A DNA stretch of 34,671 nt from Propionibacterium sp. (lineage in GTDB: Bacteria; Actinomycetota; Actinomycetes; Propionibacteriales; Propionibacteriaceae), in the NCBI GenBank assembly GCA_012514785.1, contig JAAYZP010000027.1:1-34671 (forward strand), read 5' to 3'. A model generated the notes under the pieces. The model was not told the DNA's origin. It did no database searches and saw nothing but the letters and a program-made list of their open reading frames with translations. The position numbers and the translations under genes are program-made. Below, piece by piece: positions 1-6,456 of the stretch; positions within the stretch are counted from its first letter, which is position 1, and each line of letters opens with the position of its first letter.

Positions 1-144
1 CCAGCTCCTTCGTCGCGGGCGAGCTCAGGGACCGCGTCGCGCCGCGGGCTCAACCGTCAAAGAAGTCAGGACAGGTCACTGCGCTGGTCCGGGGTGGTGT
101 CGACGGACGCTCGCTGCTCAACCATCAAGGAAGGCGAGCCAGGC

Positions 145-843
145 TCACTGCTGGGCTTTGTGATGGTGGTGGTGGCGGGTGGCGGTGCCACTGAGGGCTT
201 CGTGCTCGAGGGCTTCGCTGTGGGCCACCAGTGCGGGGTAGTCGCCGGCGGCCCCTTGGAGCAGCATTTCGATGGCGTGTTCCGCCTCGGCGTCACCCAG
301 GTGCTCGGGGCTGAACATGGCGCGGTAGTGGATCAGGGAGCCGACGAAGTCGAGCAGCAGGTCCCGGTCAATGGTTTCGCGCAGGTCGCCGCGATCAACG
401 GCGCGGTCGAGGGTGTGGCCCACGGCGGTCCGGGCTGGCTCGATGATGGTGGCCAGGTACTGGGCTCGCAGTTCCGGATCCGGGGCGCAGTCGGCGTAGA
501 GGGCGCTGAGGACTTCGGGGCTGATGGTGCGGTAGGAACCCAGGAAGATGTTGAAGCTCTCGTCAATGTCGCACAGCGTGCAGCCGGTATCGGGTGGGGA
601 GGGGATGTCCAGGCGGGCAGCGACAGCGGCCAGCACCAGCGCGGTCCGGCCTGACCATCGCCGGTAGATCGCCGGCCGGGTAGTGCCGGCTCGTTTGGCC
701 ACGGCCTCCAGCGAGACTCCGGGGTAGCCCTCTTCGTCGAGGATCTCCAGCGTCGCGGCGACCAGGGCATCATCAATCTGCTGGCTGCGGGGCCGGCCTC
801 CGGCGCCCTTGGCCGCCGGGACCAGGGAAACGGCGTCTGACAT
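145..843 (-). CDS. TetR/AcrR-family transcriptional repressor
   Basis: A 232-residue TetR-type regulator. The N-terminal part carries the family helix-turn-helix: a GRPRSQQIDDALVAATLEIL helix near residues 16-35, then AKRAGTTRPAIYRRW near 49-63 as the recognition helix region. The rest is a ligand-binding domain that I cannot assign to a ligand. It is divergent from an FMN reductase-MFS operon starting at 976, the usual layout for a repressor that controls a divergent exporter. No Shine-Dalgarno precedes the ATG at 843; a TAGACT hexamer ends 6 nt upstream, so the mRNA may be leaderless. An in-frame stop lies just upstream, so the start cannot be moved up. An odd feature is a natural run of five histidines six residues from the C-terminus. 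The repressor class is firm; the regulon is inferred from position. Confidence 0.9.
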   Translation of the reverse strand: MSDAVSLVPAAKGAGGRPRSQQIDDALVAATLEILDEEGYPGVSLEAVAKRAGTTRPAIYRRWSGRTALVLAAVAARLDIPSPPDTGCTLCDIDESFNIFLGSYRTISPEVLSALYADCAPDPELRAQYLATIIEPARTAVGHTLDRAVDRGDLRETIDRDLLLDFVGSLIHYRAMFSPEHLGDAEAEHAIEMLLQGAAGDYPALVAHSEALEHEALSGTATRHHHHHKAQQ

Positions 844-847
844 GTGT

Positions 848-877
848 TCAGTCTACGCCGTAGATCCGATACGCCAT
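848..877 (-). other. possible 9-residue leader ORF before tetR
   Basis: On the minus strand a clear GGAGG (complement of 887-891) sits 9 nt before an ATG at 877. This opens a nine-codon frame (MAYRIYGVD) that stops 4 nt before the tetR start. It is the only good ribosome-binding site in this divergent region on this strand. It could be a leader peptide for a longer tetR transcript, or chance. Low confidence. Confidence 0.2.
850..863 (-). promoter_or_regulatory. tetR -10 hexamer overlapping a short palindrome
   Basis: The minus-strand hexamer TAGACT (850-855) lies 6 nt before the tetR ATG. The perfect palindrome CTACGCCGTAG (853-863) overlaps it. This placement would suit autorepression and a leaderless transcript. 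Confidence 0.4.
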
Positions 878-910
878 GTAATTTTTCCTCCGATTGAGGC
901 CAGAAAGGGG

Positions 911-950
911 TTGTGTGACGCGCGCCACTCAACATACGATACGAACCGTA
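911..950 (+). promoter_or_regulatory. promoter and TetR-type operator for the FMN reductase-MFS operon
   Basis: TTGTGT (911-916) and TACGAT (935-940) are 18 nt apart and could be the -35 and -10. The imperfect palindrome TACGATACGAACCGTA (935-950, 12 of 16 positions symmetric) covers the -10, as expected for a repressor site. Part of this sequence (CGATACG followed by ATGTAAT) recurs near 868-882 beside the tetR promoter. Confidence 0.5.
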
Positions 951-975
951 ATGTAATGAATGAAGGGAGGTCGTA

Positions 976-1629
976 ATGACTTCACAAGCAACCCGAGCGC
1001 GTACCCCTGAACGCCCCACGCCCGAGCCGTACATCGGCGAGCCGTTTCTCCACAGCCACCAGCCGGTCCGGGTGCTGCTGATCATCGGCAGCACCAGGCA
1101 GGGCCGCTTCGGTCCCGTCCCGTCGGCCTGGGCCGTTGAACAGGCTCGAATGCGCGACGACGTCGAGCTGGAGGTGATCGATCTGGCCGAGCTGAGCCTG
1201 CCGATGGTGCTGCCCGGAGACGACTACGCCGCCCCGCTACCCGAGAGTGTGACCGAGTTCGCCCGACGAATCGAGGCCGCCGATGCGGTGGTGGTCGTCA
1301 CTCCGGTCTACAACCGTGGGTACCCGGCTTCGTTGAAGAACGCCATCGACTGGGTCTACGACGAGTGGGCCGCCACTCCGGTGGGATTCATCTCCTACGG
1401 AGGCCGCACCGGCGGGATCGAAGCCGTCGAGCAACTGCGCGCCGTCTTCGTGGAGCTCAACACCATGACCATCCGCAAGGTGTTGACCTTCCCCAACTTC
1501 TGGGAGCACTTCACTGACCATGGCGTGGCCACGAACCCTGATGCGATGGCCCGGGCGGCCACGGGGTTCTACGATCAGCTCACCTGGTGGGCCCGCGCAC
1601 TGCGCACCGCACGGAACAGGAGCACCTGA
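976..1629 (+). CDS. NADPH-dependent FMN reductase family protein
   Basis: A 217-residue flavodoxin-fold reductase of the NADPH-dependent FMN reductase family (chromate/quinone/azo-reductase type). The FMN phosphate loop IIGSTRQGR is at residues 36-44. The family segment TPVYNRGYPASLKNAIDW is at 109-126, and SYGGRTGG at 140-147 is the second flavin-contact loop. There is an N-terminal extension of about 30 residues with no recognised domain. The start is supported by AAGGGAGGT at 963-971. The stop overlaps the start of the MFS gene by 1 nt (TGATG), so the two are co-translated. With a divergent TetR gene, a role in reducing and exporting a toxic quinone-like or aromatic compound is plausible, but the substrate is not visible. 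Confidence 0.88.
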   Translation: MTSQATRARTPERPTPEPYIGEPFLHSHQPVRVLLIIGSTRQGRFGPVPSAWAVEQARMRDDVELEVIDLAELSLPMVLPGDDYAAPLPESVTEFARRIEAADAVVVVTPVYNRGYPASLKNAIDWVYDEWAATPVGFISYGGRTGGIEAVEQLRAVFVELNTMTIRKVLTFPNFWEHFTDHGVATNPDAMARAATGFYDQLTWWARALRTARNRST

Positions 1630-3206
1630 TGAGCCGCTCCCAACGCAATCACGACGTGCCGGCCCCTGCGGTGGCAGCCGCGGGCACGGGCGTGCGAGCC
1701 ACTTGGAAGGAATGGACCGGCCTCGGCCTGCTGGTGTTGCCGATGCTGGCACTGGCCTCTGACCTGACGGTGCTGTTCCTCGCGTTGCCGACCATGAGCG
1801 TGGACCTGTCTCCCAGCGCGTCCCAGGGGCTCTGGATTACGCATGTCTACGGGTTCTTCATAGCCGGCTTCCTGATCACCATGGGGCGGTTGGGCGACCG
1901 TATCGGTCCACGGAGACTCCTGCTGATCGGCGCCGCCGCCTTCGGCGTGCTGTCGGTCGTCGCGGCCTTCTCGGTCGATGCGCAGATGCTGATCGTCACC
2001 CGTGCCCTGCTGGGTATCGCCGGAGCGACGCTGATGCCCTCACTGTTCTCGCTGCTACGGACCATGTTCGACGACGACACCCAACGTCGACTGGCGATTG
2101 CCATCATGTTCAGCTCCTTCTCCGTCGGCGGGGCGTTCGGCCCACTCCTGGGGGGAGTGCTGCTGGAGTACTTCTGGTGGGGCGCGATCTTCCTCATCAA
2201 CGTCCCGCCGATGGCGCTGCTCGTGCTGCTGGGCACCCGACTCCTGCCCGAACGCACCGACGCCAACAGTGGTCGCCTGGATCTCATCAGCGTCGTCCTC
2301 TCCGTGGTCGGCATGCTCGCTGCGGTCTACGGGCTCCAGGAGCTTGCCGCTGGGCAGGAGACCGGCAGCGGCGGAGCCTGGCCACATCTCGGGATCACTG
2401 CTCTCGGGCTGGTGCTGCTTGGACTCTTCGTGCGCCGACAACGCCGGCTCCGCGAACCGCTCTTCGAAATGACGTTGCTTGCCAATCCCCGTATTGCTGC
2501 GCCGCTGGTCGCGCTGCTGATGGTCGGCATCGGCGTCGTGGGTGTGTTCTTCCTGACCACCCAGTACCTGCAATGGGTCGGCGGGGCCACCGCACTGCAG
2601 GCCGGGCTGTGGACCCTGCCCTACGTGGTGGTCAATATTGCAGGGGCGATGCTCGCACCCTGGGCGGCCGGGCGAATTCGGCCGGCTCTGGTGGTGGCTC
2701 TGGGGCTCGGTGTCGCCGTCGTCGGTGCTGTGCTGCTGGCGCTGCTCGCCGGGCCCGGAGCCTCGGTGCCGATGGTCGTCGGCGGACTTTCGGTGATCGG
2801 CTTCGGCCAGGGTGCCGCTCTGGGTCTGGTCAGCGACCTCATCCTCTCCAACGCGCCGAAGCGCTACACCGGCTCTGCCGCCGCTGCCCAGGAAGTCGGC
2901 GGCGAACTGGGCAGCGCATTGGGCATCGCGGCAGGCGGGGCCGTTGGCATGATCTTCTACCGCGCGTCCCTGGGTCGGCGTGTGCTCGCCGACGTGCCGG
3001 ACGCCGCGGTTGAAGCCGCCGCAGGCAGTATCCACGAAGGGGTCACCACTGCCGAAGCCGTCGGCTCTGGCGGGCAGCAGCTGCTCGACGCCGTGCAGGC
3101 CGCGGTGGCTCATGGTCTGCAGGCCTACGCGGCGATCGGCGCAGGCGTCGTGGGCCTTGCTGCTGTGCTGATCTTTGCCGTGCTGGTCGTCCGGGATCGC
3201 AGCTGA
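1629..3206 (+). CDS. MFS drug:H+ antiporter, DHA2 (EmrB/QacA) type, 14 TM
   Basis: A 525-residue major facilitator transporter. Its length, its many hydrophobic spans and the motif-A loop GRLGDRIGPRR after the second span fit the 14-TM DHA2 exporters. Motif C, GGAFGPLLGG, is present in the fifth span, as in proton-driven drug antiporters. An acidic residue in the first span (LALASDLTVLFLALP) matches the QacA/EmrB D1 motif. I place the start at the ATG at 1629, not an upstream in-frame ATG at 1587, because AGGAG (1618-1622) lies 6 nt before it and it overlaps the reductase stop. It probably exports a small toxic molecule, with expression controlled by the divergent TetR repressor. The substrate is unknown. 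Confidence 0.9.
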   Translation: MSRSQRNHDVPAPAVAAAGTGVRATWKEWTGLGLLVLPMLALASDLTVLFLALPTMSVDLSPSASQGLWITHVYGFFIAGFLITMGRLGDRIGPRRLLLIGAAAFGVLSVVAAFSVDAQMLIVTRALLGIAGATLMPSLFSLLRTMFDDDTQRRLAIAIMFSSFSVGGAFGPLLGGVLLEYFWWGAIFLINVPPMALLVLLGTRLLPERTDANSGRLDLISVVLSVVGMLAAVYGLQELAAGQETGSGGAWPHLGITALGLVLLGLFVRRQRRLREPLFEMTLLANPRIAAPLVALLMVGIGVVGVFFLTTQYLQWVGGATALQAGLWTLPYVVVNIAGAMLAPWAAGRIRPALVVALGLGVAVVGAVLLALLAGPGASVPMVVGGLSVIGFGQGAALGLVSDLILSNAPKRYTGSAAAAQEVGGELGSALGIAAGGAVGMIFYRASLGRRVLADVPDAAVEAAAGSIHEGVTTAEAVGSGGQQLLDAVQAAVAHGLQAYAAIGAGVVGLAAVLIFAVLVVRDRS

Positions 3207-3249
3207 GCGGTGGTCAGGCGTGAGGCAGACAACGCCCGACCGTGGGCAA

Positions 3250-3316
3250 GTTGCCAAAAGTGGCCATCCCAAACCAATGTTTGGCCTTGTCGGGACACGT
3301 GCGTGAAGATTGAATC
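3250..3316 (+). repeat. upstream element, copy A (promoter/operator-like)
   Basis: This 67-nt element precedes the small membrane-protein gene at 3317 and recurs at the same distance before the second gene (copy B, 3611-3677). Shared blocks are GTTGCCAAAA, then TTTGGCCTTGTCG, then GTGAA-NN-TT-N-AA-N-C directly before ATG. GCCAAA (3253-3258) and TTTGGC (3280-3285) are inverted; CCAAAC/GTTTGG also form a short hairpin. Possible promoter readings are TTGTCG-N17-TTGAAT, or TTGGCC-N18-GAAGAT with the last hexamer 6 nt before ATG. Confidence 0.6.
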
Positions 3317-3496
3317 ATGATCGAAATGTTTGCTGTAGTTGTAACTGCCATCCTCGGTGTGTCCGTCGTGACCGCCGGACTCGCCATCGTCACGGCCCGC
3401 GCCGCGAACGGCGTCAAGGCCGCCGTCGCCGCCCGGAGCTCCGACAACCACCGCGCGGACGACGCCGAGCTCGCCCTGTCGGTGCGCGGTGCCTGA
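3317..3496 (+). CDS. small single-span membrane protein, paralogue A (59 aa)
   Basis: A 59-residue ORF starting MIEMFAVVVTAILGVSVV. Residues 5-27 form one hydrophobic membrane span near the N-terminus, with no positive charges before it. The remainder (TARAANGVKAAVAARSSDNHRADDAE) is polar, so the C-terminus is probably cytoplasmic. The first 19 residues match the protein at 3678 at 14 positions, while the tails differ. No clear ribosome-binding site is seen. A GAAGAT hexamer ends 6 nt before the ATG, so a leaderless mRNA is possible; the second in-frame ATG at 3326 is an alternative start. A strong terminator follows at 3522. I do not recognise a family. Conserved upstream DNA, paralogy and a private terminator argue that it is a real gene. 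Confidence 0.6.
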   Translation: MIEMFAVVVTAILGVSVVTAGLAIVTARAANGVKAAVAARSSDNHRADDAELALSVRGA

Positions 3497-3521
3497 TCCG
3501 CTCAATCATTCCCCATCCGCA

Positions 3522-3556
3522 GGGGGCTGACCGAAATTCGGTCAGCCCCCTTTTTT
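3522..3556 (+). terminator. intrinsic terminator after small membrane protein A
   Basis: A perfect 12-bp stem (3522-3533 pairing with 3539-3550, GGGGGCTGACCG arm) with a 5-nt loop, followed by six T residues. It ends the 3317 transcript. Confidence 0.93.
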
Positions 3557-3610
3557 GTGCGGTGCTACACTCCGCGAAATCCAGGGCATATAACCGTGAT
3601 TCCGTCAAAT

Positions 3611-3677
3611 GTTGCCAAAAAGTGCCAAAGAAAAGTCATATTTGGCCTTGTCGAGCCGGATGGGTGAAACTTAAAAC
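3611..3677 (+). repeat. upstream element, copy B (promoter/operator-like)
   Basis: Second copy of the 67-nt element, again ending exactly at the ATG (3678). Here TGCCAAA occurs twice in direct orientation 10 bp apart (3613-3619 and 3623-3629), which is one helical turn, followed by the inverted TTTGGC (3641-3646). Promoter readings are TTGTCG (3648-3653)-N17-TTAAAA, or TTGGCC-N18-GAAACT with 6 nt to ATG. The arrangement looks like a binding site for a dimeric regulator plus promoter. Confidence 0.6.
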
Positions 3678-3866
3678 ATGATAGAAATGTTTGTAGTCGT
3701 AGTCACTTCGATCCTCGCCGTCTCCATCGTGGCCAGCCTGCTGGGCACCGAGGCGCACCGCCGCAACGGCACGCTCCACGAGCGCACCACCGATGTTCCG
3801 GAAACCTCCGGCGCACACCACACCCCAGCCCGCGCCGAAGAGCCGGCAGCGCTGAGCGGTGTCTGA
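3678..3866 (+). CDS. small single-span membrane protein, paralogue B (62 aa)
   Basis: A 62-residue ORF beginning MIEMFVVVVTSILAVSIVAS. The single hydrophobic span covers roughly residues 5-22. It is followed by a polar tail with several His, Glu and Pro residues (AHRRNGTLHERTTDVPETSG). It is a paralogue of the 59-residue protein at 3317, with conserved N-terminus and divergent tail. It has the same 67-nt upstream element and its own terminator at 3895. No ribosome-binding site is visible, so a leaderless start is possible. Family and function are unknown. Small single-span proteins of this size can be regulators of membrane enzymes or toxins, but nothing here selects between these. Confidence 0.6.
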   Translation: MIEMFVVVVTSILAVSIVASLLGTEAHRRNGTLHERTTDVPETSGAHHTPARAEEPAALSGV

Positions 3867-3894
3867 GCCCAACTCCACAACACCCCATCCACCC

Positions 3895-3927
3895 GGGAGC
3901 TGACTCGATCCGAGTCAGCTCCCTTTT
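3895..3927 (+). terminator. intrinsic terminator, shared by convergent genes
   Basis: A perfect 13-bp stem (3895-3907 with 3911-3923, GGGAGCTGACTCG arm), 3-nt loop ATC, followed by TTTT. It ends the 3678 transcript. It also covers the stop codon of the convergent gntR gene (3915-3917), so it may work in both directions, although the minus-strand side lacks a T run. Confidence 0.88.
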
Positions 3928-4679
3928 CTTTGCCTTGCCTCGTCGATCCGGGCCTGCGCGCTGGCCGATCGCCGCAGCGGGGGGATGATCTCGTCCTCGG
4001 ACGTCACGACGACGAGGTCGTGATCCACATGGTCCGCCATCGCATGGACGGCGTCGATGAAGTCGCCGCGTTTGATGGCGTCGAAGATGCGCAGGTGCTC
4101 CTCCTGCATCGCGTCCGCATCCGAGCCGTGGGTGAGCCGCTCGCGATGCTCCGGGGCCTCGAGCCGGTCGGTGATCCCGGCGTAGAGGGACGCGAGCAGG
4201 CGATTCTGGGCCGCGTCGAACATCAGGTAGTGGAAGCGGCCCGCCATGTCGGCCGGCTCCTCCTCGCTGGCGAACGCCGTGCAGTGGCGGCGACGCAGCT
4301 CCGTCGAGACGGCCGCCTCGAGCGCTTCGATGTCGTCCGGCGTCCTGTTGAGGGCCGCCTGCTGCGCCGCCTCGATGTCGAGTGCCCGCCGGTAGCTCAG
4401 CAACTCCTCCAGCGTGTAGGCGCCCAGGAACTGCGTGAGCAGGGCCGATGACGGGGTGCTGGAGCGGACGAAGGTGCCGCGGCCGGGCAGGGTCTCGAGC
4501 ATGCCCATGCTGGCCAGCGAGCGCACCGCCTCACGGATCGTGGAGCGGCCGACGCTGAGTAGTTCGGTGAGTTCGGGCTCGATCGGGATCCGTTCGCCCA
4601 CGGGCCAGGCGCCGGTGGTGATCTGCCGTCGCAGGAAGTTGAGCGTGTTGCGCGCTCGCTCCGTGCCCTGTGTCTGCAT
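3915..4679 (-). CDS. GntR-family regulator, FadR/FCD subfamily
   Basis: A 254-residue regulator. The N-terminal winged helix-turn-helix is recognisable from IPIEPELTELLSVGRSTIREAVRSLASMGMLETLPGRGTFV (about residues 28-67 in pieces). The C-terminal helical FCD domain includes RRALDIEAAQQAALN, DMAGRFHYLMFDAAQN and a late HLRIFDAIKRGD...HVDHD segment, whose histidines and acids are the usual metal/ligand site of the subfamily. FCD proteins sense small carboxylates or sugar acids, but heme-linked control is suggested only by position. I start at the ATG at 4679 because GGAGG lies 5 nt before it; the ATG at 4691 has no such site. It is directly downstream of the importer genes, 53 nt after the lipoprotein gene, with a TATACT -10 of its own. 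It may regulate that operon. Confidence 0.88.
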   Translation of the reverse strand: MQTQGTERARNTLNFLRRQITTGAWPVGERIPIEPELTELLSVGRSTIREAVRSLASMGMLETLPGRGTFVRSSTPSSALLTQFLGAYTLEELLSYRRALDIEAAQQAALNRTPDDIEALEAAVSTELRRRHCTAFASEEEPADMAGRFHYLMFDAAQNRLLASLYAGITDRLEAPEHRERLTHGSDADAMQEEHLRIFDAIKRGDFIDAVHAMADHVDHDLVVVTSEDEIIPPLRRSASAQARIDEARQRKGS

Positions 4680-4703
4680 CGCCACCTCCATGTCGGCGAC
4701 GAC

Positions 4704-4709
4704 AGTATA
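4704..4709 (-). promoter_or_regulatory. gntR -10 hexamer
   Basis: A consensus TATACT on the minus strand, 24 nt before the gntR start at 4679. It gives gntR its own promoter in addition to read-through from the importer operon. A small perfect GCGGC-GCA-GCCGC hairpin lies next to it at 4715-4727, just past the lipoprotein stop. Confidence 0.5.
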
Positions 4710-4732
4710 GCTTTGCGGCGCAGCCGCCCGGC

Positions 4733-5641
4733 TCACTCCAGATCCGTGAGCCACGCGTTGATGGCGTCCAGGCCCTCGACGGCGTGCTCCAGCCCCAGCG
4801 CCTGCACCTGGCGGCCCTCCAGCAGCAGCACCCTGTCCTCCGCGCTGCCGGCCAGCGTCGCAATGGCGGGGCTGTCCATGATCGGCTCGAAGAGGCGCCG
4901 GCCGCTGCCGTTCATGTCGATCAGCAGTATTGCGTCGGGGTCGGCCTGCACGACCTGCTCGACGGTGATCGGCGCGGTGGCGGTGAAGCCTAACTCGGCG
5001 CTGACGTCGTCGCCGCCGGCCAGGCGGAGCACCTCGAGAGGGAAGGCTGCGCCGGCGGTGATGAACGGCTGGCCGGCCTGGTTGCCGAGCACCAGCACGC
5101 GGGGGCGTTCGCCGTCCAGCTCCCGCGCGGCCATGCCGGACTCGATCGTGGCGGAGAGCTCCTCGGCCTCGTCGTCCAGGCCGAGGGCTTCGCCGGTGAT
5201 GCGGATGTTCGCCAGCATGTCGTCGACGCTCGCCCACGAGTTGGGCAGGACGATCACCTCGAAGCCCGCGTCGCGCAGCACCGTGCCGACGCCCTCCTCC
5301 AGGCCGTGGCGATCGCTCAGCAGGACGAGGTCGGGCGCGGCCTGGATGACCGCCTCCGCGTTGGTGGTGGTCTCCGTCGCGGCGTGCGTCTCCACGGCCA
5401 CCATGGCCTCGTGGTGGTTGGTGAGCACCGGGTTGGTCACGGCCTCGGGCACCATCACGAGGCGGTCCGCGGCGCCGAGCGCGGCGACGAGTTCCGCCGT
5501 CTCGTAGGTGAGCGCGGCCACGCGCATCGGGTCGTCGTCGGGGGTGGCCGCGACGTCGGGGGCGTCGCCGTCGGTTGTTCCCGAGGCGCAGCCCCCGAGG
5601 AACAACGCGGCCGCAGCGAACGCTGCGATCCATCGCTTCAT
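4733..5641 (-). CDS. heme/iron-siderophore ABC transporter substrate-binding lipoprotein
   Basis: A 302-residue lipoprotein of the cluster A-II periplasmic binding protein class (BtuF/HmuT/FhuD fold). The signal peptide MKRWIAAFAAAALFLGGC ends in lipobox LGGC, so Cys18 would be lipidated. The mature part contains fold landmarks such as TYETAELVAALGAADRLV, AAPDLVLLSDRHG and DPDAILLIDMNGSGR. A conserved Tyr/His pattern that would prove heme is not certain; siderophore or cobalamin ligands remain possible. Divergence from hemH and hemQ favours heme or iron. It is the third gene of a permease-ATPase-lipoprotein operon. The ATPase stop overlaps its first ATG (ATGA at 5641-5644). I use the second ATG because GGAGG lies 5 nt before it. 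Confidence 0.85.
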   Translation of the reverse strand: MKRWIAAFAAAALFLGGCASGTTDGDAPDVAATPDDDPMRVAALTYETAELVAALGAADRLVMVPEAVTNPVLTNHHEAMVAVETHAATETTTNAEAVIQAAPDLVLLSDRHGLEEGVGTVLRDAGFEVIVLPNSWASVDDMLANIRITGEALGLDDEAEELSATIESGMAARELDGERPRVLVLGNQAGQPFITAGAAFPLEVLRLAGGDDVSAELGFTATAPITVEQVVQADPDAILLIDMNGSGRRLFEPIMDSPAIATLAGSAEDRVLLLEGRQVQALGLEHAVEGLDAINAWLTDLE

Positions 5642-6456
5642 CATGACCTCCTCGATGCCGTCGGCATCATGTGGACGGGGAAGACGGGGCTGAGCCCCTT
5701 GGGCCGGACGAGGCTGAGCGTCGGGGAGCCGGTAGGGGAGTCGAACACCTCGGCCTCGACGCCATACGCCTTCCGCACCACGTCGGGGTGGATCACGGAC
5801 TCGGGCGCGCCGATCTCGACGGTGCCGGAGGAGACGAGTGCGATCAGCGTCGCCCACCGCAATGCCTGGGTGAGGTCGTGCATGGTGACCACGACGATGT
5901 GCCCCGCGGCCGCGCGCTCGTGCAGGGCGTGCATGACGGTGAGCTGGTGGCCGAGGTCGAGGGCGCTGGTCGGCTCGTCGAGCAGCATCACGGGCGCGCC
6001 CTGCGCCAGCACCCGGGCCACCTGCACCAGCTGACGTTCGCCGCCCGAGAGCGTGCTGCACACGCGCATCGCCAGGTGTTCGATCTCGAGGGAAGCGAGC
6101 GCGTGGTGGGCCACGTCGGCAGCGCTGCCGTTGGCGGCGGCGCCGGCCTGGGCGCCGATGCCCACGACGTCGATGGCCCGGAGCTCGTTGGGCGCCGTGC
6201 TCTCCTGGTTCATCAGCGAGATGGTCCGCGCCCGATGGCGGCTCGGTAGGCGGGCGAGGTCCTTCGACCCGTAGCGCACGACGCCCTGGCGGACGCCGCC
6301 GGTGCCGGCGATGGCGCCCAGCAGGCTGGACTTGCCGGCGCCGTTCGGGCCCACGATGCCGAGCAGCGTCCCCGGCTGCACCAGGTAGTCGATGGGGGTG
6401 AACAGGGGCGCGCCGCGCACCGCGGTCAACGACTCGAGGACGAGGGCCTGGCTCAT
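5641..6456 (-). CDS. heme/iron-siderophore ABC transporter ATP-binding protein
   Basis: A 271-residue ABC ATPase of the FecE/HmuV/BtuD group. Walker A is GPNGAGKSS (about residues 34-42), the signature is LSGGERQLVQVARVLAQ, Walker B is VMLLDEPTSALD, and the H-loop is VVVTMHDLTQALR. The C-terminal GTVEIGAPESVIHPDVVRKAYGV segment is typical for the group. The start at 6456 overlaps the permease stop by ATGA, and AAGGA lies 4 nt before it. It powers import through the FecCD permease encoded just upstream, in a three-gene operon. Confidence 0.92.
   Translation of the reverse strand: MSQALVLESLTAVRGAPLFTPIDYLVQPGTLLGIVGPNGAGKSSLLGAIAGTGGVRQGVVRYGSKDLARLPSRHRARTISLMNQESTAPNELRAIDVVGIGAQAGAAANGSAADVAHHALASLEIEHLAMRVCSTLSGGERQLVQVARVLAQGAPVMLLDEPTSALDLGHQLTVMHALHERAAAGHIVVVTMHDLTQALRWATLIALVSSGTVEIGAPESVIHPDVVRKAYGVEAEVFDSPTGSPTLSLVRPKGLSPVFPVHMMPTASRRS

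Noticed and set aside
1..144. Possible partial gene at the left edge
   Set aside because: Open frames exist in several phases but none has a recognisable segment; I cannot support a gene.
2055..3272. 405-codon minus-strand frame opposite the MFS gene
   Set aside because: Antisense shadow; no recognisable motif, whereas the plus strand has a full 14-TM transporter.
5641..5644. Frameshift or fusion between ATPase and lipoprotein (the frames overlap in long ORFs)
   Set aside because: The genes overlap by ATGA with a good ribosome-binding site, the normal pattern for coupled genes.
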